Assembly: GCA_009602735.1 (NCBI GenBank)
Contig: WELA01008947.1
Span: 288,987 to 326,257 of the forward strand
From: Mesotaenium endlicherianum
Lineage: Eukaryota > Streptophyta > Zygnematophyceae > Zygnematales > Mesotaeniaceae
Reading direction: 5' to 3'
DNA length: 37,271 nt
The first letter of the stretch is position 1, and each line of letters begins with the position of its first letter. The notes under the pieces are model-generated. The model did no database searches. It saw only the letters and a program-made list of their open reading frames with translations, and was not told where the DNA came from. Position numbers and translations under genes: made by a program. This document shows, one piece after another, positions 18,590-27,823 of this stretch.

Positions 18590-18679
18590 ACAAGGGCACA
18601 AAGGAGAAGATAGCATTCCCAAGGCGACGAGAAGCCACAGAGCCACGCTTCTGTCGATGTTTTCTAGCTTTTTTTGTAT
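18590..18679. repeat. Repeat R copy 2, left part
   Basis: Matches 14310-14400 of R copy 1 (GCACAAAGGAGAAG, GAAGCCAC, CACGCTTCTGTCGATG). It ends at TGTAT immediately before the LTR at 18680; R resumes at 26663 with TGTAC. The full chromovirus therefore inserted into R. Confidence 0.6.
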
Positions 18680-19398
18680 TGAAATGAATCGACTTACCAA
18701 ATAGGCGATTAACAATTAATGAACATCTTTATACTAGCAAGTACTATTTATGGTGTTATCTGTTAATAGATTAAACAGCAAAAGACAACACACTAGCAGC
18801 GGACAATACTCACAAGTAAAATGGAAGTAAACTAGCATCAATAATGCAATCAGTAAACTCACACATAGGCAAGGCTAGAAGACAGTGCATATCAACGACT
18901 TCTCGCCTTGGATTCAGATCTCTCTTCGTAAGTTGTTCAAGAGAGTTGGCCACGTTTTCGAATGCCGAACTCGAGAGCAATACCTAGCATATGTACATGG
19001 AATGAGTTTAATGTTCAACGGCCAGTGCAATGGCACCGCCTACCCGGGAGTTAACCACGTTGGTAGGACCTCGGTTAACCAAATCCACCGCCATCTCCCA
19101 TCATCCCGAATCGCCATCCATCCTAAGGATGTCATCTGGCCATTCATTTGGCACACCACACTTAGATGCATATCTAGGCATTTCGCTGCTACCGAGTACG
19201 GAAGTCAGCTGGCTGTCAAAGAATGTGTCAGCAAGCTGACCTAAGTTGACTTCAGCCTGCTCTTCCCAGCTGAGTCATTAAAGTGATTATTTTATAAGGT
19301 CCAACAGATTCAATATTAACTACAGATCAGCAGGCTGTACTTATTTAACTAGTATATTTAAATGAATATTATATCTACCAATACACTGATTCATTACA
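18680..19398 (-). repeat. 3' LTR of element A
   Basis: 719 bases running TG...CA on the + strand, paired with the LTR at 25943-26662. The middle third is much better conserved between copies than the 18680-18890 end, which is the 3' end of the LTR (U5 side) in element orientation. Confidence 0.92.
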
Positions 19399-19412
19399 AT
19401 CCCTCCAAGTTG
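19399..19412 (-). other. Polypurine tract of element A
   Basis: On the minus strand CAACTTGGAGGGAT directly precedes the 3' LTR start TGTAATGAATC. The same TTGGAGGGAT precedes element B's LTR (16214 onward), which supports a role as plus-strand primer. Confidence 0.7.
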
Positions 19413-19569
19413 ACAGATTGTCGCCTCGACAACACCAACACTGGGTACATGGTTTTCCCCAACTGAAAGTACTGATCTCCCCTCCACCGCCTCTTGCTCC
19501 AACACTGATGCCTAATTGTGGGGATCACTAGTCATAGCGTGCTGTCCCTCCGCCCTCAGCTTACCGCTC

Positions 19570-21252
19570 TCATGAGGGAGATGTTCCGGGGGCTCTACGG
19601 TCAGGGGAGCGAGACCGGGAGCCACCTCCTTCTGTCTTGGGTTCTCCTGAAGCCTGGGTGCTTCGAGTAGGGGGAACTAAGGGGAGAACGCAGCAACTGG
19701 GCTGTTTCCTCCTGCACAGTCTGAAAATGAAGGGAGGCAGCCTTCTCCTGGACATCCCTCAAACTGACAGGTACATATACCGGCATCCCAGAAGGATGTT
19801 GCATGACATGAGCCAAGGGCACATGCCCTCTCTGCGAGGGAGATGCTGGCAGGCCTCTGGCTATTTCTCTAGCAGCCCTCCTGTCTGCCCTGTCTCACTG
19901 GGTCTCTGCTCCTGCAGAAGGGCTCTGTCCTCTGGCAATTCCCTGCCAAGTGATATCTTCCTCTTCAACGAGCTGGTGCAGGGCTATGTCTGCCCTGGCC
20001 AAACCCAGTCTTCTCCATTACAGGGAATGTGGCAGGTGTCTGGGTCACAGCGGGGCTAGTGTCCTCTTCCTCGCCTTCCTCCTCTTCTTCCTCTGACTCC
20101 TCCTCTTCTTCCCTTGGCTCCTCTGAGACTGCTGGGGTCTCCTCTGTCAGCTGCTCTAGCTCTTCCCGAGAAAAAGAATACCCCACTGACCTTTCCCCTT
20201 GTGGGTGCTGGTGGGGGCTGTTGAGTCCTAACCGCATACAGGTGTTCCTCTCCCTGCTTGCTTGCCCATTTGGCATAAGCATGCTTCCCTTTAGAGAATG
20301 ACTCTTGGACCCTGCTCCTGTCCTCCTGCATTTCTTGAATCATGCAGTCTCTTACTCCATCCAATCTTGGGTTCCAAGCTGCAATGTGAGGGGGCAACAC
20401 TATGTTCCCCTGTAAGTCTGTTAGGAAATCTTCCTCCCCTGCCCTATCATTTTGCTGGTCCCTCATGTTAATGGTCATCCACCGCCAATCGGTGGGCTTT
20501 TGGAAGAAGGCAGGGTCTGTCCTTTTCAACGTACAAGGGTACCAATGCCCTGCAAAGTCCAGCTGACTGGTTTTCCTGGCCAAGAATTCCCAGCTCCTTC
20601 TCTCCACCTCATTCTACATGGCCTTGAACCTGTTATGGAATGTAGAGTCCTTAAAGCTGTCCGCGTCTATGGGGATCATCCTGATGACCCTATCTTTCCC
20701 CCAGATACTCGGAATTGATACAGCTTCTTATTCATTCACTTGGGCTATTGTCTTGGCCTCTCTGACCGTATATCCTACCATCCTGGCATAATTATGGTAG
20801 AGGAGAAGTCCTGTGCTGACCTCTATATACTTGTCAAAGATTTCGGATGTCTCCCCTTCCCTCTGCAAGATGTCCTTCTGCGACTCACTGCGACTTCTCT
20901 GGGCATGCTTGAAGGCCTCCTCCAGTAGATCAAAGTCCTTGCCCAGCACTGTGTAGCGATAGCTGCTGATTCTCTTCTATTCTTCTTCAGCCTGTTGCTT
21001 CCGCCTCTCCTCAGCTTGTCTCTCCTCCTCTGCCTTCTTGGACCCCTCTGCAGCTTGTCTGTCCAGTTCTTCCTGCCTCAATCTGGCTTGTTCCTCCTCC
21101 TCCTTCTTCCTCTGTGCCTCCCGCTGTTGTTGGAGTCGTAGTGATTCCCGAGCGGAGATGGAGGATGATTCGAAGTCGCCACGGATTTGCAAGTATTCTG
21201 CATGTGCCTCTTCCGCTCTTCTCTTGCTCTTAAGTTCCGACTTCTGAGTCAT
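19570..21252 (-). pseudogene. Chromovirus extra ORF, copy A (broken, unknown family)
   Basis: Begins at ATG 21252 (MTQKSELKSKRRAEEAHAEY) with a Lys/Glu/Gln-rich coiled-coil-like region to about 20977. It then has RYTVLGKDFDLLEEAF, a GLLLYHNYARMVGYT block, and the conserved core with DWRWMTINMRDQQ, LPPHIAAWNPRL and FSKGKHAYAKWA. An acidic stretch (EEEEESEEEEEEGEEED), VMQHPSGMPVYV and an SR-rich end (SRSRSPDRRAPG) to TGA at 19570 follow. Several stops or frameshifts interrupt it. It lies between the chromodomain and the 3' LTR, on the element's coding strand, the place where env-like genes sit in some retroelements, but it has no signal peptide or membrane segment. The layout (basic coiled coil, acidic region, SR tail) suggests a nuclear or RNA-associated protein; that is inference only. 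Confidence 0.75.
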
Positions 21253-21639
21253 CCTGCTCAATCATAAACACACTGCAGTCAGTAAAGTCATGGTACTTTT
21301 CTGATATTGAGTACCCTTGGTGGAGAAGAACGTGGTAGGGAGAGTTCCAAGTGTGTAATACCTTGTGTGAGTGAGTATAAGAGGAGAATTGAGTCAGAGA
21401 GAAAAAGTGAGTGTGAGCGCAGCTTGAGTGTGTAGAATGGTTACATAAAAATTTGCCTGGCTGATCCCGAGACAAAACACACTCCCTCCAACTTAATTTT
21501 AAGGTGGGCTGCCGGTCACAACCGTCACTATCTGTCACTAACTGTCACGTTCCCCTCACCTGTCCATGGCGATTGAGATGACAGTTAGGGAGGTGTGCCA
21601 GCCGCCCGAAGGTGGAACCGCTTCAACGCCCCTTTGGCA

Positions 21640-22115
21640 TTGGTCAACTGGACTTCAAATTCCCAAAGTGTCTCCAAAGGCATCGTACCCCTTCCATCTG
21701 ACCAGGTACTTCATGACATATTTAGATGATCGACGGACAGAGCGAACGTCTAAAATCTCCTCGACCTCATATTCCTCAGGGTCACCATGCTTGACAACGG
21801 GGACCGGTCCCGGTTGGACAGGTAACCGACCGGTGAACAGTATGTCACCTTTGATGTACGGTTCCAGGGAGGAGACATTAAAGACTGATGACCCTTGTAT
21901 TCTGCTGACATGTTCAGTTTGTAAGCATCCTGACCGACACGGCGCACCACCAAATATGGACCGACCTAGATCGGACCAAGCTTTTTCTTGACCACACCAG
22001 GCAGGTACAGGTGTTGAGAATGCAATTTGACCAAATCGCCCTTAGAAAATGTTAGCTCTCGACGGTGCAGATTAGCGTATTTTTGTTGATTTTCTTGGAC
22101 TTTGTGCAGGTTCTG
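21640..22115 (-). pseudogene. Integrase C-terminal tail and chromodomain of element A
   Basis: Downstream of the integrase core the minus strand reads VVRRVGQDAYKLNM in one frame (typical chromovirus integrase tail). In another frame it has EEYEVEEILDVRSVRRSS, KYLVRWKGYDAFGDT, and after a one-base slip LTNAKGALKRFH, which is the chromodomain. These domains guide integration to heterochromatin or other marked chromatin in chromoviruses. At least two frame changes and a stop show decay. Confidence 0.8.
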
Positions 22116-23096
22116 TTAGACTTTTGACAGGGTGTCAGCAAACTCCTGGGTAAACTGTAGGGAGACCGGATTGTCAATCCCTTCGGGGTGAGTTAAAGAC
22201 TCCTCTAGTACATCTAAAGGAGACTTAGGGACTCTACCCAGGCTCAATTCAGAAGGAGTCTTGCCCGTTGACGCGTGCACCGCACCGTTGATCGCAAACT
22301 GGATTTGAGGCAACAGGTCATCCCAATTGTCTTGTTTTTGGTTAATATATGCTCTCAGCACCTCTTGCAGAACGCGATTACTTCTTTCAGTCTGCCCATC
22401 AGTCTGAGGGTGGTTTGCAGTGCTGAGCAGCTGTTTGACTCCCATTAACCCCATTAATGCTCTCCAGAACTTAAAGGTAAATTTTGAGTCTCTGGTTGAC
22501 ATGATATTAGAGGGTAGCCCATGTTGGCATACTACATGGTTGTAGAATTGTCTCGCTGTTTTGAGTGCAGTCACTTTGACAGTTTTGGGGATAAAAATGA
22601 CCATTTTTGTCAGTTTATCCACTTCTACCAGTATCGTATCATGCCCATTGGCAGTTCGTGGTAGTGTTACCACCCAGTCCATAAATATTGTTTCCCAGCG
22701 TCCAGCTGGGATGGACAGTGGTTGTAAGAGACCCCCCGGTGATGTGTGCCTACACTTATTTCTTTGACACTGATCACAGGACCTAACATATTTCAAGACC
22801 TCCCAAGACAATCCATCCCAATGATAATGTTTTGCCAGTTTGCCAACAGTTTTGGCCTGCCCCAAATGCCCACCCAGTAAACTGTCATGCGATTGACTCA
22901 GTAAGAGGAACCTTATTTCCAAATTGTTAGGAATGACCAGCTTCAGCCTGCGTGAAGTGGTTTCAGTCACGCAGACCACACCCTTAAGCCTATACCTGAG
23001 TGCAGTAGCAGGACACACACCATTAGTGGGGCTGGACTCAAATATTGGGTCAGAAAGGTAGGCTTTCCTAAGTTGTTCAAGAAAGGACTTTTTCAC
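22116..23096 (-). pseudogene. Integrase region of element A
   Basis: A 326-codon open stretch. It shows the HHCC zinc-binding domain (SHDSLLGGHLGQAKTV then CDQCQRNKC), then catalytic DDE residues: D in FMDWVVTLP, D in MSTRDSKFTF, and E in TDGQTERSNRVLQEVL. It ends with ASTGKTPSELSLGR. All key residues remain, making it the best-preserved part of pol. It is separated from RNase H by a frame break near 23100. Confidence 0.9.
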
Positions 23097-23114
23097 CTTT
23101 AGTAAAGTGATTGC

Positions 23115-23756
23115 TCAAAGAACTTTATTTACAGCATGCTGACTAAAGTTCCTTTCTTGCAAGTCAGGTCTTCTAGAGAGTGCATCAGCAGGACTCAACT
23201 TCCCTGGTTTGGAGTCGATCTGGACTTGGAACTGCTCCAGCATCTGGCTCCAGCGGTTCTCCCTCCTCGACAGCTTGGACTTCTTCTGAAAGTGAGTCAG
23301 AGCTAGATGATCTGTAATCACCTTAAAAGCTTTACTATGTAAGTATGCTCTCCACTGTTCGAGCACATGAATGATAGCAAGCTGCTCTTTATCATGCACA
23401 AAATAATTAATTTCAGCTGGGTTGAATTTCAAAGACTCATACAACACAGGGTGCCACTCCTGCCGTACCTTACCATCCTTTGTGGTTTTGTCAGCAGGCT
23501 GCAACAAAATAGCACCCATGGCAAAGTCAGAAGCATCAGTAACCACCTGCATAGGTTTGCTGGGGTCATACACGGCTAACACTGGAGCACAACAAAGAGC
23601 ATCGTTAAGGGTCTGAAACGCAGCCTGCTGCTCTTCCCCCCACACATACCCTATGTCTTTCTTAGTAAGGTCAGTCAGAGGTATTGGCCTTCGTAGAATA
23701 CTTCTCAATAAATCTCCTATAGTGGTTTGCCAACCCAAGGAAGGATCAAACTTCAA
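23115..23756 (-). pseudogene. RNase H region of element A
   Basis: Contains PLTDLTKKDIGYVWGEEQQA, VVTDASDFAMGAILLQ (first catalytic Asp), EWHPVLYESLKFNPAE, DKEQLAIIHVLEQWRAYL (catalytic Glu), VITDHLALTHF (catalytic Asp) and ADALSRRPDL. A frame break around 23760 separates it from RT. Degrades the RNA strand of the RNA/DNA hybrid in reverse transcription. Confidence 0.9.
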
Positions 23757-23775
23757 AGACAGACTGTGGTACTGG

Positions 23776-24858
23776 CTAGTCCCTTATGGTCTGGACTTTC
23801 TTAGGATCCACACTGATGCCTTTTTTACTAAAAACGATGTCTAAGAATTCAATAATTTCCTTAAAGAAATCACACTTGCTCATTTTAGCATATAACTGAT
23901 TTCTTCTCCGAGTGTTCATGACTGTCTTTAAGTGTTCAGCATGCTGAGCTTCATCTTTAGAGAAAATTAAAATATCATCCACGAAGACTTGCACAAACTT
24001 ATCCAGGTAAGGTCTGAAAATGTCATTCATAGCACCCATGAAGATTGCAGGAGTATTAGTCAGTCCAAATGGCATCACGTTAAACTCATAGTGTCCATAA
24101 CGTGTGCGGAAGGCAGTCTTGTGTTCATCCCCCTCAGCAATTCTGATTTGATGATAACCACTCTTGAGATCTATCTTACTGAACACTTTAGCACCAGACA
24201 GGGTATCAAGCAAGTCCTCGATTCTGGGTAAAGCATACTTGTTCTTTTTTGTAATTCTGTTAAGAGCTCTGTTATCAACACACATCCGCATATTTCCATC
24301 CTTTTTCTAAACAAATAGGATGGGTGCGCCATAAGGTGATTTACTGGGGGAAATATAACCATTTGCCTCAAGCTCTGCAATCTGTGTTTTCAACTCCTCG
24401 CTCTCCACACAAGAAAAGCCATAAGTGCGTTGCCAGGATGGCTGACTCCCAGGCAATAAATCATGCCTGTGATCTACTTCCCTCTTAGTGGATAGTCCTG
24501 GAGGCATATTAAAAACATCAGTGTAATGAGCAACGATTTTCGCAGCAGTAGGGTGCTCTGGAGGGCTCACCTTTTTCTCAACCACTGCTTCAGGTTGAGG
24601 AGGTACCTCTCTTAGCAGCAGACAAAACATTCTGTCTTCCTTCTGGTCCCAGCTTTCGATGAACTCTATTGCATTCAGCAATTTGCATCCTCCTGGAAAC
24701 CTCGGCTTTTCCTTCATTTGCCATCCATACAGGACAAGAGGAAAAGCACTGGTGGGTGCCAAGTTAGTCTGCCCATCACCGGCTCCTCTCACTTTAACTA
24801 TGCCTCTGCTCCAACACACTTCAGCTTGATGTCTATTAAGGCAGGACCTGCCTAGCAC
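23776..24858 (-). pseudogene. Reverse transcriptase region of element A
   Basis: Two same-frame blocks separated by a stop at 24307-24309, just after SPYGAPILFV. The second block has [52 protein letters not shown], polymerase core [12 protein letters not shown] and KCDFFKEI. The core is FVDD rather than the commoner YxDD of this family. [14 protein letters not shown] replaces the usual NAPATFQ-type motif. A stop at 23776 ends the frame. Not functional as it stands. Confidence 0.9.
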
Positions 24859-24950
24859 GAGATCATAAAAGCCAATGTTGAGTACCTCAAATGTAAGCGT
24901 TTCAGTTAGAACTGCAATGCAAGAACCTAACCGGACCTCAATAGGCTTGG

Positions 24951-25187
24951 TTATATTCCTCTCGGGATACTTGAAGCATCTCCAAGGAATACTATTCTAT
25001 TCCCATGGGTGACAGTAGGCAGCCTTAGCCGTTTAACTAAGTCCTTATGGATGAAAGTATGTGACGCCCCTCCGTCAACAAATACCCTCACCTTCCTACC
25101 TGCAATCATGCAATGCAGTAGGATAGGGGGGACTGACTTTTCCTGATTTTCTCGTAATCTCGCAGTTCTGGGTAGTTCTCCAGCCAC
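24951..25187 (-). pseudogene. Aspartic protease region of element A
   Basis: Carries KVRVFVDGGASHTFIHKDLV, the active-site motif of retroelement aspartic proteases; DGG in place of DSG or DTG is often seen in plant Ty3/gypsy elements. The open stretch is short and stops at 24951. Confidence 0.8.
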
Positions 25188-25212
25188 TGCTCAACATCAG
25201 CGAGAAACTTGA

Positions 25213-25909
25213 TCAGGTAATACTTTTTGTTTCCCTCAGGATCATAGTCCTGGGGAGGTTTTGGCTTAGGCTTACTAAGCTCTTTGACACCACCACCAGT
25301 GGTTTGAGAACCCAGTTGGTCTCTGTCCCGCAGCAGAGACATTCTGATTCTTTTGTCCTCCTATTAGGATTGATACATGCTCGCCATTTGCAATTGCATT
25401 TGCACAAATAATGCTCCGAAATCACACTCTGAGGTGGGATTCTAGCAAATGCAGCAGTAGCAATGGCATCCACTCGTTGAGTAGTGTCCTCAACAGTCCC
25501 TCTCGATATCTGTATCAGCAATTCCTGCCGCATTCAGCCGGTCACAATTTTGACATAGAGGCACATTGAGTTGTACAGCAGGAGGTGGGTTTAGAACATT
25601 GGCCCTTGTTGCCATAAGTTCTCCGACAGTGCGCTCGTTCGCTGGCTGTCCTTCCCTCCTTTCTGTATCTTCAGTAACTTTTGCTAATCGTTCGGCTTCT
25701 AATCTGACTCTTTCCTCCTCAGCCTGTTGTGCTGCGACTACAGCAATAGCAGCTACCTCATCTGCAGCCTCTCTAGCTGCAGTATCTGCCACTGCTTCAG
25801 AATAGGTACGGGTTCTCGCTACATGGCTTTCAGCCTGATTTTTGACATTCTCGTTATTCTGGTTCTCTATGTCTCGGGAGTTGCTAGTATGAGACCTTGT
25901 CCTTACCAT
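25213..25909 (-). pseudogene. gag remnant of element A, apparently lacking capsid and zinc knuckle
   Basis: Starts at ATG 25909 with MVRTRSHTSNSRD, 12 bases after the primer site, followed by an Ala/Glu-rich helical stretch (AAREAADEVAAIAVVAAQQ) and stops at 25490. Two further frames cover 25533-25106. Only about 700 bases separate the start from the protease. I see no capsid-like region and no CCHC knuckle; gag of this family is usually longer and has one. Internal deletion is inferred. Confidence 0.65.
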
Positions 25910-25920
25910 ACAAAGAAGAT

Positions 25921-25941
25921 TGTGATAATGCTCCGATACCA
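25921..25941 (-). other. tRNA-iMet-type primer binding site
   Basis: The minus strand reads TGGTATCGGAGCATTATCAC one base inside the 5' LTR, matching the 3' end complement of plant initiator tRNA-Met (TGGTATCAGAGC) apart from one base. This fixes orientation and the LTR boundary. Confidence 0.85.
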
Positions 25942-25942
25942 C

Positions 25943-26662
25943 TGAAATGAATCAATTTACCAAATAAGAGATTAACAATTAATGAAGATCTTTATATCAG
26001 CAAGTAATCATCATGGTATTTTTTGTTAATTGATTATACAGCAAAAGACAACACACTAGCTGTGGACAACACTCGCAAGTCAAGTGGAAGTAAACTAGCA
26101 TCAATAATACAATCAGTAAACTCATACATAAGCAAGGCTAGAAGACAGTGCATATCAATTGCATCTCACCTTGGATTCAGATCTCTCTCCGTAAGCTGTA
26201 CAAGAGAGTTGGCCTCGTTTCCGAATGCCAAACTCGAGAGCAATACCTAGCATATGTACATGGAATGAGTTTACTGTTCAACGGCCAGTGCGATGGCACC
26301 GCCCACCCGGGAGTTAACCACGTTGGTAGGACCTCGGTTAACCAAATCCACCGCCATCTCCCATCATCCCGAATCGCCATCCATCCTAAGGATGTCATCT
26401 GGCCATTCATCTGGCACACCACACTTAGATGCATATCTAGGCAGTTGGCTGCTACCGAGTACGGAAGTCAGCTGGCTGTCAAAGAATGTGTCAGCAAGCT
26501 GACCTAAGTTGACTTCAACCTGCTGCTCCCGGCTGAGTCATTAAACTGATTATTTTTATAAGGTCCAGCAGACTCAATATTAACTACAGATCAGCAGGCT
26601 GAACTTATTTAACTTTTATATTTAAATGAATATTATATCTACCAATGTACTGATTCATTACA
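25943..26662 (-). repeat. 5' LTR of element A
   Basis: 720 bases, TG...CA ended, paired with 18680-19398. Immediately followed (minus strand) by the primer site. Flanked on the outside by repeat R. Confidence 0.92.
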
Positions 26663-27120
26663 TGTACCTTGCAATCCAACTTTGTGAATAAGTTAGCGAG
26701 TAGGAATTTTTCCAGGAAAGATTGACTCTCTTTGCAAATTTGATCCGCTAGGAGATTCTTGAGTAAAATTGGAACAAACACTAGGATTTGCAGATAATGC
26801 ATAACATTGTGAGTTGCTGTTTAGTTTCTAAGTACTTAGAAGTCCTCAATATGAAAGCAAATGCTAGAAAGCTCTCAGTGAAGAACTGTAGTGTGATACT
26901 AGTAATGGTTAAGGGCAGAGAAGCTTGGCCAAATAGCAAGAGGTTGGTGTAGGTTCGGAATTTTGTAAAGCTTGTCCCCATAAAAGGAAAGTAAGAGCTT
27001 GTGAAGGCAAATATTTTATGCATGTTTTTCTCTAACATTGCTTATAATTGATTTATGCAACTTACAAATTTTGTGAACCCGTTGACATGGGCAAAGAGTC
27101 CGCACAGAAGTAGTCTCTTT
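26663..27120. repeat. Repeat R copy 2, right part
   Basis: Aligns with 14400-14910 through CAGGAAAGATT, TTTAGTTTCTAAG, CTCAGTGAAGAACTG, AGCAAGAGGTT, TTTTGTAAAGCTTGT, TTTTTCTCTAA and GGCAAAGAGT. It is the continuation of 18590-18679 after the chromovirus insertion. Confidence 0.6.
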
Positions 27121-27823
27121 TGAAGTAATAAGAAGAATTATAGGGGTCCAAAAAGTTTTGCACATCAATGATCCTATTTAAAGAGGGATGGAAGTGAGCT
27201 CAGTGTGTTGTGAACACTAAGCTTGCTAATCAACAACTTGAAGTCTGCCCATTCGTACCAACATGGGAGCAGAGTCAACCAAGTCCAGCCAGCCACATAG
27301 ACATGTGCGAGGTCAACCCTTGGTGATCAACCAGGTCGACGGCACACTTCATGTTTAGGGCGCACCGGCACGGATTTGCACTAAATAAGGTACGCAAAAT
27401 TGACTCCATGGAGTGCGATGGAGCACAAAATATTGACTCCTGCTGGGGCACGAAAGTTCGTTTTGAGGTACGCAAAATGAACCTTCGAGGGGCACGAAGG
27501 AAATTTGCGTCATTGAAAAGGCTTGCCAGGTCAATACTAGAGAGTAGGTACACGTCTTCCGGGTCACTCCAGTTCATCTGCAATAATATGAAATACACAT
27601 TAGCTGAGGAAAGCGATGAAGTCCCAACAGCTGAATTTCACTGAACAGTCTTAACTGCATATGGTTTTCCAGTGGGCCCGATTTCGATCGAAGTCTGTCC
27701 TACCACTGAACTATTTCTTATTTTGTCGCAAGTAGATGCCTGCTGAAACATAATTACTGCAGTACTTCTATACTGTGCACTACAACTGATCTGGCAACAT
27801 CATAGGAACCTCTCGCCCTCACA
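27121..27823. other. Upstream region of the aminotransferase gene
   Basis: About 700 bases between repeat R and the AGT2 start codon. It holds a cluster of short GTACGCAAAAT / GCACAAAAT words with TTGACTCC (27390-27500) and a degenerate tRNA-like stretch at 27670-27712 on the minus strand. No clear TATA box was identified. Confidence 0.4.

Larger units (their letters stand above)
18680..26662 (-). mobile_element. Full-length but decayed Ty3/gypsy chromovirus (element A)
   Basis: A 7,983-base LTR retrotransposon reading on the minus strand: 5' LTR 26662-25943, tRNA-iMet-type primer site 25941-25921, gag remnant, protease, RT, RNase H, integrase, chromodomain, an extra ORF, a purine tract and 3' LTR 19398-18680. 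Domain order PR-RT-RH-INT-chromodomain is that of chromoviruses. LTR ends are near-perfect inverted repeats (TGAAATGAATC and GATTCATTACA). Flanking pentamers TGTAT (18675-18679) and TGTAC (26663-26667) look like a target duplication with one change. My hand alignment of the two LTRs shows about 54 substitutions and one indel over 719 bases, so insertion is not recent. Coding parts carry stops and frameshifts; the copy cannot be autonomous. Confidence 0.93.

Noticed and set aside
18885..19244. 119-codon open frame on the + strand inside the LTR, also open at 26148-26507
   Set aside because: It is antisense to the element, and most of the nucleotide changes between the two copies alter the protein (about 11 residue changes from about 15 base changes). 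The frame is cut short in the third LTR. Conservation is of the DNA, not of a protein.
15350..26662. Three LTRs read as one tandem element with a shared middle LTR
   Set aside because: The middle LTR (18680-19398) is flanked on its outer side by repeat R and a target-duplication-like TGTAT, and element B begins only after about 300 further bases. So element A is a separate insertion, not an LTR-LTR recombination product.
27351..27644. 97-codon frame upstream of AGT2
   Set aside because: It runs across the short repeated words at 27385-27500, is equally open on the other strand, and has no recognisable domain.
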